A DNA stretch of 30,236 nucleotides from Bacillota bacterium (GTDB lineage Bacteria; Bacillota_A; Clostridia; Lachnospirales; Lachnospiraceae), in contig JAEZSL010000205.1 in the NCBI GenBank assembly GCA_023443925.1, positions 1-30,236 on the forward strand. Reading direction: 5' to 3'. This document shows, piece by piece, positions 25,962 through 30,236 of this stretch (position 1 is the first letter of the stretch; each line of letters starts with the position of its first letter). The notes under the pieces were generated by a model, which did not search any database, was not told the origin of the DNA, and was given only the letters and a program-made list of their open reading frames with translations. A program made the translations under genes and the position numbers.

Positions 25962-26069
25962 AGTACGGTACACCGTATATCACATAAGTTGTATATAAAG
26001 ACTAGTAATTATTTTATACCCAGTAAATTAGAAAGAAACAATAATATGTGCTGGTAAAGCATGGTCTGA

Positions 26070-26290
26070 AAATTTTGATAAAACTAAGATATAAGAATTA
26101 TAACAAATGCAAGTTATAGAAATCCTGTTAAAGCTATGATGTAAGACTTATGACAAATGCATGTCATAAAAATTTTTATAATACTATGATAAGAATTATA
26201 GCAAAAGCAATTTATAGAAATCTTGTCAAAGCTATGTAAAACTAATGACAAATGCAAGCTATAAAAATTTGACAAAATTATAACAATAAT
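26070..26290. repeat. Tandem 47-50-bp degenerate palindromic repeats
   Basis: Units start at about 26070, 26120, 26170, 26218 and (partial) 26265. Each begins AAATYYTG or similar and ends with an inverted repeat around CAAATGCA, e.g. TTATGAC-aaatgcat-GTCATAA and TATAAC-aaatgcaa-GTTATA. The array fills the space between convergent genes (helicase and GntR regulator); the rest of the 445-base gap (25852-26296) holds the terminator and AT-rich DNA. A single related copy is at 17119-17140. Confidence 0.85.
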
Positions 26291-26296
26291 AGGATT

Positions 26297-27007
26297 TTAA
26301 GCCTCGTATATTTCTTTAGAACCAGAGATAGAGGCGGAGATTGCTTTCTCTACGATTGCTACGGCTCCGGTTTTATCATGGTTTTTCAATGCTTTTAAGA
26401 TTTCCTGTGCACTGCTGCAGATCACTTCATTACCATGTTTTTGAATAAATCTTATCCAAAGATGGGTAACGGGAACGCGGAAGGATCGATAGATTAAGGG
26501 GAGCAAAGTATTTTGACTGGTCATGGCCAATTCATGATAAAAAGAGAAAGCAGCTTCGGCAGCTTTTTCACTATTATCGTTTAGCTGCATCATCTTATCT
26601 AAATAGTGCTCCAGGGAGGTTATATTCTCATCTGTGTGTCGGTCCACAGACAATTCTACCGCCAGTTTATCCACAATCATCTTAATTTCCAGAATAGAGC
26701 GAATCTCATCCCGATGTAGTTGTCCACCGTTGTAATTCATGATGGAAAGAAGCGTCTCTACGGTACCATAGCGGCGGTAATCAATTACAAATACTCCGGA
26801 ACGGGGGATTACTCTTAAAAACCCTTTCCTGGAAAGTTCAGCAATTCCGCTGTTTACTACAGCGCGGCTGACCTGCATCTGATCCGCAAGAATACGTTCG
26901 GGCGGAAGCTTTTCACCTATTTTCAATTTTCCGGATAGAATCATTGTTTCGAATTCCCTGACAAAAAGTTCTTTTAATGTAGGGGCTTTTAATTTTGTGA
27001 AGTCCAT
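26297..27007 (-). CDS. GntR-family regulator, FadR (FCD) subfamily
   Basis: The 236-aa cytosolic repressor or activator has an N-terminal GntR winged helix-turn-helix (about 10-75, with GEKLPPERILADQMQVSRAVV and GFLRVIPRSGVFV hallmarks) and an all-helical FCD ligand-binding domain (~95-225). FCD regulators usually sense small organic acids. An upstream open frame would add 23 residues, but the ATG at 27007 has AAAGGA correctly spaced on the minus strand, and the protein then starts MDFTKLK. It is divergent from the membrane protein-hypB-oxidoreductase operon. Copies of CTGGT-N3-ACCAG, similar to the FadR-type box, lie 38 bases upstream of its start and at the start region of that operon, so it very likely controls both. 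Confidence 0.9.
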   Translation of the reverse strand: MDFTKLKAPTLKELFVREFETMILSGKLKIGEKLPPERILADQMQVSRAVVNSGIAELSRKGFLRVIPRSGVFVIDYRRYGTVETLLSIMNYNGGQLHRDEIRSILEIKMIVDKLAVELSVDRHTDENITSLEHYLDKMMQLNDNSEKAAEAAFSFYHELAMTSQNTLLPLIYRSFRVPVTHLWIRFIQKHGNEVICSSAQEILKALKNHDKTGAVAIVEKAISASISGSKEIYEA

Positions 27008-27044
27008 TTGTATTCCTTTCTGAAATTCAATAACATTCCCCAAA

Positions 27045-27057
27045 CTGGTATAACCAG
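27045..27057. promoter_or_regulatory. Putative GntR operator 1 (CTGGT-ATA-ACCAG)
   Basis: This perfect 5-3-5 palindrome lies 38 bases upstream of the regulator's start codon and fits the TGGT-N3-ACCA core used by FadR-like FCD regulators. Its placement suggests autoregulation. Confidence 0.7.
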
Positions 27058-27153
27058 ATAACAAAAAAAATATCATAATTTGGAATAAAAATCAATAGAA
27101 TAATATGCCTAAAAGACTTTAACAGACAAAATAATAATAAGTTTGATAAATAC

Positions 27154-27182
27154 TTGACAATGTCGACAAAATTTCATAAGAT
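27154..27182 (+). promoter_or_regulatory. Promoter of the membrane protein-hypB-oxidoreductase operon
   Basis: TTGACA (27154-27159) and TAAGAT (27177-27182) are separated by 17 bases. Initiation near 27189 would place the second operator at about +12 to +24. Confidence 0.8.
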
Positions 27183-27199
27183 TGAAATATGTTGTACTA

Positions 27200-27212
27200 C
27201 TGGTATGACCAG
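27200..27212. promoter_or_regulatory. Putative GntR operator 2 (CTGGT-ATG-ACCAG)
   Basis: This second perfect 5-3-5 palindrome differs from operator 1 only in the spacer and lies just downstream of the predicted transcription start. A regulator bound here would block the operon; the two sites are centred 155 bp apart. Confidence 0.72.
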
Positions 27213-27248
27213 ACTGAAAAGCATGATTCACAAAGGAGGAAAAAAATT

Positions 27249-28241
27249 ATGTTTCGTTTTAATTATGGGGAGGGTGCAGAAGTTCTAAGTGTTTGGATAG
27301 TATGGATTTGTGTGTTTTTTATCCTGTTTTTACTCAACGAAGTTACCCGCAGATTTCGAGGGGCCGGAGTCTTGGGTTTCGTGGTATTACCAGCCATACT
27401 TTCGGCTCTGTGGTTTACAGTGATGAAAGAAACCACCTACACAGATTGGTTCCATTTGGCTAAGGTATACTCGGCGACAGCAGGCTGTATTGGCTTCTGG
27501 TGTATCCGCCATGTACGCGGTACCAGCAAGAAAACCGGTAAAGAATGGGCACTGGCGGATAATAAGATAGCTCTTTGTTTTCCGCCATTGATACTTGCTG
27601 TCAATATTTTAGAAGCGGTAATACGTGATTTTGAAGTGGGCAGCAAATATATTATCATGGCTCAGGATGCAACGGCAGATGCACCTGTAATGCTGATGGG
27701 TGGGTCCTGGAACTTTATGAACGGAATTGCCGGTATTTTGAATATAGTAATTATTACAGGTTGGTTTGGTATCAAGATCAGGAAAAAGACAGTAAAAGAC
27801 GGCAGCCGGGATATGATTTGGCCGGATATGCTGTGGTTTTATATTCTTGCATACGATTTATGGAACTTTGCTTATACCTACAACTGCCTGCCCCACCATG
27901 CATGGTATTGTGGATTTGCGCTGCTGTTAGCACCGACCTTGTGTGCATTTACAGTCGGTAAAGGAGCATGGCTGCAGCACCGGGCTCAGACCCTGGCACT
28001 GTGGTGTATGTTTGCCCAGACCTTTCCCTTATTCCAGGATTTTGGAAAATGGCGGGTAGACTCCACTTATAACCCTGCCATATATTTTACAGTCAGCTTT
28101 TTAGCCTTGGCAGTAAATATTGCTGTAGTCGTTTACATGATTTATAAATGGAAAAAGACAAAACGCAATCCTTACAAGGGTGAACTATATACCGATTTAA
28201 AAGAATATCAGACTATTGCAGCCCTGGCGGAGCATAATTAA
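27249..28241 (+). CDS. Polytopic membrane protein, probably DUF5692 family
   Basis: The 330-aa protein has about nine predicted membrane segments (roughly 14-34, 42-58, 69-87, 105-122, 155-175, 193-215, 219-240, 246-262, 275-298) and a short basic C-terminal tail. I believe it matches the uncharacterised DUF5692 membrane family, by recollection only. Conserved-looking aromatic and charged residues sit within segments, e.g. YDLWNFAYTYNCLPHHAWYC; the two His and nearby Cys could bind a metal or cofactor. The frame is open from 27189, but AAAGGAGG just before the ATG at 27249 sets the start. It is the first gene of the GntR-controlled operon, so it may be a transporter or membrane anchor for the pathway. 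No function is assigned. Confidence 0.8.
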   Translation: MFRFNYGEGAEVLSVWIVWICVFFILFLLNEVTRRFRGAGVLGFVVLPAILSALWFTVMKETTYTDWFHLAKVYSATAGCIGFWCIRHVRGTSKKTGKEWALADNKIALCFPPLILAVNILEAVIRDFEVGSKYIIMAQDATADAPVMLMGGSWNFMNGIAGILNIVIITGWFGIKIRKKTVKDGSRDMIWPDMLWFYILAYDLWNFAYTYNCLPHHAWYCGFALLLAPTLCAFTVGKGAWLQHRAQTLALWCMFAQTFPLFQDFGKWRVDSTYNPAIYFTVSFLALAVNIAVVVYMIYKWKKTKRNPYKGELYTDLKEYQTIAALAEHN

Positions 28242-28243
28242 AT

Positions 28244-28301
28244 AGAATAAATTAGGCAGAACAAAATTATGCAGAATAAAATTAGGAAGAGCAAAAATAG
28301 G
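28244..28301. repeat. Four tandem 14-15-bp repeats after the membrane protein gene
   Basis: AGAATAAATTAGGC and three variants (starting 28258, 28273 and 28288) follow the stop codon directly. The remaining 28302-28417 shows no terminator, so transcription probably continues into the hypB-like gene. Confidence 0.7.
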
Positions 28302-28417
28302 TCTAACCCTTTTACCCAATTCGGTCTATTCAATTTAGAGCAGCTCATCAGAAATGAAATGACATAAGGACAACATCAATTTGCACGTTTGTTAAAGCAC
28401 ATAGATAGGAGCACAAA

Positions 28418-29080
28418 ATGAAAGAAATTCGAATTTTAGAAATCAAGGAAAGTATATTTGAGGACAATAACAAGGACGCAAAGCTTCTTAGGGAACAGTT
28501 AAAAAGTGAGAATACCTTTTTATTGAACCTGATGAGTTCTCCGGGAGCAGGAAAGACGACTACTTTGGTAAATACAATCAATCGTCTGAAAGACAAACTT
28601 AGTATTGCGGTTATGGAGGCAGATATTGATTCGGATGTGGATGCCAGGACGATATCTGAAACGGGAGTAAAGGTAATCCAGTTACATACCGGCGGAATGT
28701 GCCATTTGGATGCAGATATGACCAGGCAGGGACTGAAAGGACTAGATGCAAAGGGAACCGATTTGATGATTCTGGAGAATGTGGGAAATCTGGTATGTCC
28801 AGCCGAATTCGATACAGGAGCTACGAAAAATGCAATGATCTTAAGTGTACCCGAAGGGGATGACAAGCCGTTAAAATACCCGCTTATGTTTCAAATATCG
28901 GACGCTCTGATTATTAACAAAATAGATACCCTGGGAGTATTTGACTTTAATCTGGAACTGTGCATTAAGAGAGTCAAAAAGTTGAACCCTGATATAGCCA
29001 TATTCCCGATTTCCGCTAAAACGGGAGAAGGATTAGAAGCGTGGATTGAGTGGTTATATAAAGAGGTGAAAGGGGAGTAA
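28418..29080 (+). CDS. hypB: HypB-like nickel-insertion GTPase
   Basis: The 220-aa SIMIBI-class GTPase has a P-loop SSPGAGKTT (40-48), switch aspartates EADIDSDVD (68-75), NKID (167-170) for guanine specificity, and the metal site of HypB: C95-H96 in GGMCHLD and C127 in NLVCPAEFD. The spacing of these three ligands is the same as I recall for C166, H167 and C198 of E. coli HypB. The N-terminal CxxCGC motif and His-rich stretch are absent, giving a short form. HypB normally delivers nickel to [NiFe]-hydrogenase with HypA, but no hypA, other hyp or hydrogenase gene is in view. It lies five nucleotides upstream of a large Fe-S oxidoreductase. AGGAG precedes the ATG. It may serve another nickel enzyme or have a new client. 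Confidence 0.9.
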   Translation: MKEIRILEIKESIFEDNNKDAKLLREQLKSENTFLLNLMSSPGAGKTTTLVNTINRLKDKLSIAVMEADIDSDVDARTISETGVKVIQLHTGGMCHLDADMTRQGLKGLDAKGTDLMILENVGNLVCPAEFDTGATKNAMILSVPEGDDKPLKYPLMFQISDALIINKIDTLGVFDFNLELCIKRVKKLNPDIAIFPISAKTGEGLEAWIEWLYKEVKGE

Positions 29081-29084
29081 AACT

Positions 29085-30236
29085 ATGGAGCAGGCAATTA
29101 CAAAGATGTATTTTCCGGAAGGTTATAAATGTAAATATAATGAAAAGGTAATGGCTCTTGCCAATATGCTGGGCCGGAAGGATCCCAGGAAGAACGGCTA
29201 TAAATGGGATGATCCGGAATATGTTATATTGGAAGCCGGCATTGATGATGATATGGCTGAAGTAGGCCTGGCCATGGGCTATTATACCAAGAGAACCGCT
29301 GGGGAAGTAGCCCGGATTATGGGGAAATCCGAGGAATACTGTCATGAACAGATGATGAAGCTGGCAGTGTACGGTACTTGTTTTGTAAATGTGATTGATG
29401 GAGTAGATACCTTCTGGCATGCAGAGAGCTGGATTCCGGGTATTATGGAGATGATTGTAAACAATCTGGAGGTTGTGAACAAATATCCCATTGTAGCTTA
29501 TGCCATGGAGGCATACGGAAGAGTCAGAGGGCCTATGAGCGCGGGTATGTTTCCTCCCGGAATCGGCCTCATGAGGGTAATTCCCATTGAGACCGCCATC
29601 GAAGGCAATAGCCGCAGGGCCAGTTATGAAGAAGTATCTAAATATTTAAATGATAATAAAATTTTTTCCTGTTCTCCCTGTTCTTGCCGTACGGACCGAG
29701 AAGCCATGGGAGAGGGCTGCGGTCATCTAAAAGAAGATATGTGCATCCAGATGGGTCATGCAGCAGAATATTATATCCGTACCGGCCGGGGACGGGAAAT
29801 AACCAGAGACGAAGCTTTTGAAATCATTAAGCGGGCAGAAGAAAATGGTTTAATGCACCAGATTCCGAATATTGACGGCTCCGGTAAAACTCATGCGATT
29901 TGTAACTGCTGCGGATGTTCTTGCCTGTCCCTGCGTTCCGGAACGATGTATAAGAATGTGGATATGTTACGTTCTAACTATGTGTCAAAGGTGGATAAGG
30001 ATAAATGTGTGGCTTGTGGGCAATGTGTGGAAAATTGCCCTATGAATGCCATGAAGCTGGGACAAAAACTTTGCTCCAGCGGACCTGTGACAAAGGATAT
30101 TACAACCACCTATACCCCGAGAAACAATGACTGGAAGGAAGAAGACTGGAATGCCGATTACCGGACCAACCGTCAGGAGGTTGTGGATACCGGTACGGCT
30201 CCCTGTAAAACCAGCTGCCCCGCCCATATTGCGGTG
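29085..30236 (+). CDS. Multi-cluster Fe-S / GltD-like flavin oxidoreductase, N-terminal part (3' end outside window)
   Basis: The frame is open for 384 codons to the right edge. Residues 1-~190 contain a possible winged-helix-like fold (RTAGEVARIMG) without cysteine clusters. A cysteine-rich module follows: CSPCSCR (C196/C199/C201), further Cys in GEGCGH and EDMCIQMG, and CNCCGCSC (273-280). Then come a ferredoxin 4Fe-4S motif C308-x2-C311-x2-C314-x3-C318-P and, near the edge, C374-KTSC-PAHIAV, the hallmark at the start of GltD-like (glutamate synthase small subunit) FAD/NAD(P) oxidoreductases. The complete protein is therefore probably a large NAD(P)H-linked flavin/Fe-S enzyme. GGGGAG precedes the ATG and the gap to hypB is four bases. 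The substrate is unknown. Confidence 0.9.
   Translation, partial: MEQAITKMYFPEGYKCKYNEKVMALANMLGRKDPRKNGYKWDDPEYVILEAGIDDDMAEVGLAMGYYTKRTAGEVARIMGKSEEYCHEQMMKLAVYGTCFVNVIDGVDTFWHAESWIPGIMEMIVNNLEVVNKYPIVAYAMEAYGRVRGPMSAGMFPPGIGLMRVIPIETAIEGNSRRASYEEVSKYLNDNKIFSCSPCSCRTDREAMGEGCGHLKEDMCIQMGHAAEYYIRTGRGREITRDEAFEIIKRAEENGLMHQIPNIDGSGKTHAICNCCGCSCLSLRSGTMYKNVDMLRSNYVSKVDKDKCVACGQCVENCPMNAMKLGQKLCSSGPVTKDITTTYTPRNNDWKEEDWNADYRTNRQEVVDTGTAPCKTSCPAHIAV

Noticed and set aside
26070..26290. CRISPR-like array of short palindromic repeats
   Set aside because: The conserved and variable parts are both degenerate copies of one unit; there are no distinct spacers and no cas genes.
27189..27248. 20-residue N-terminal extension of the membrane protein
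   Set aside because: The upstream ATG lies at the predicted transcription start and over the operator, while AAAGGAGG is placed for the ATG at 27249.
28348..28866. 172-codon minus-strand frame opposite hypB
   Set aside because: It overlaps a gene with complete GTPase motifs and shows no ribosome site or recognisable domain.

Overview
The window looks like chromosomal DNA of a low-GC, Gram-positive, polysaccharide-degrading anaerobe, most likely a Lachnospiraceae-type clostridium. The reasons are AT-rich intergenic DNA, strong AGGAGG-type ribosome sites, a large secreted multimodular glycoside hydrolase, OmpR-type regulator/kinase/ABC/FtsX modules, a Ni-GTPase and a large Fe-S flavoprotein. 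No rRNA, tRNA, intact mobile element, phage gene or CRISPR array was seen. The genus call is inference.

Layout. 1-6039: the tail of a secreted CBM6 protein, then a 1675-aa secreted GH81 endo-beta-1,3-glucanase (two F5/8C modules, GH81, three CBM6 and two chitobiase-C-like modules). Its 5' leader is long and structured and ends in an 18-bp perfect palindrome at the ribosome site. 6117-6998: a single-gene HD-hydrolase unit with its own promoter and terminator. 7184-12622: a regulator-kinase-ABC-FtsX permease module ending in a bidirectional terminator. 12690-14983: an SDR oxidoreductase facing a MerR regulator plus alpha/beta hydrolase; both promoter regions carry related operators, and the SDR promoter has the 19-bp spacer typical of MerR activation. 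15067-16693 (minus strand): a small membrane protein and an unusual RsmH-like methyltransferase whose upstream region is a stack of hairpins, including three 81-82-bp repeats. 17226-22530: a second regulator-kinase-ABC-FtsX module, with phased TGTAA repeats in front of the ABC gene. 22698-25961: two DEAD-box RNA helicases, one DbpA-like and one with a QTNSK repeat tail. 26070-26290: about 48-bp degenerate palindromic repeats. 26297-30236: a FadR/GntR-type regulator divergent from a membrane protein (probably DUF5692), a HypB-like GTPase and a multi-cluster Fe-S/GltD-like oxidoreductase that runs off the right edge.

How the genes work together. The two regulator-kinase-ABC-permease modules are probably envelope-stress or antimicrobial-peptide detoxification systems. 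The MerR unit looks like a small-molecule-responsive detoxification switch. The right-hand locus is the best candidate for an undescribed system. Two copies of a CTGGT-N3-ACCAG operator flank the divergent promoters of the regulator and of the membrane protein-HypB-Fe-S oxidoreductase operon. The HypB metal site is intact, but no hydrogenase gene is in view.
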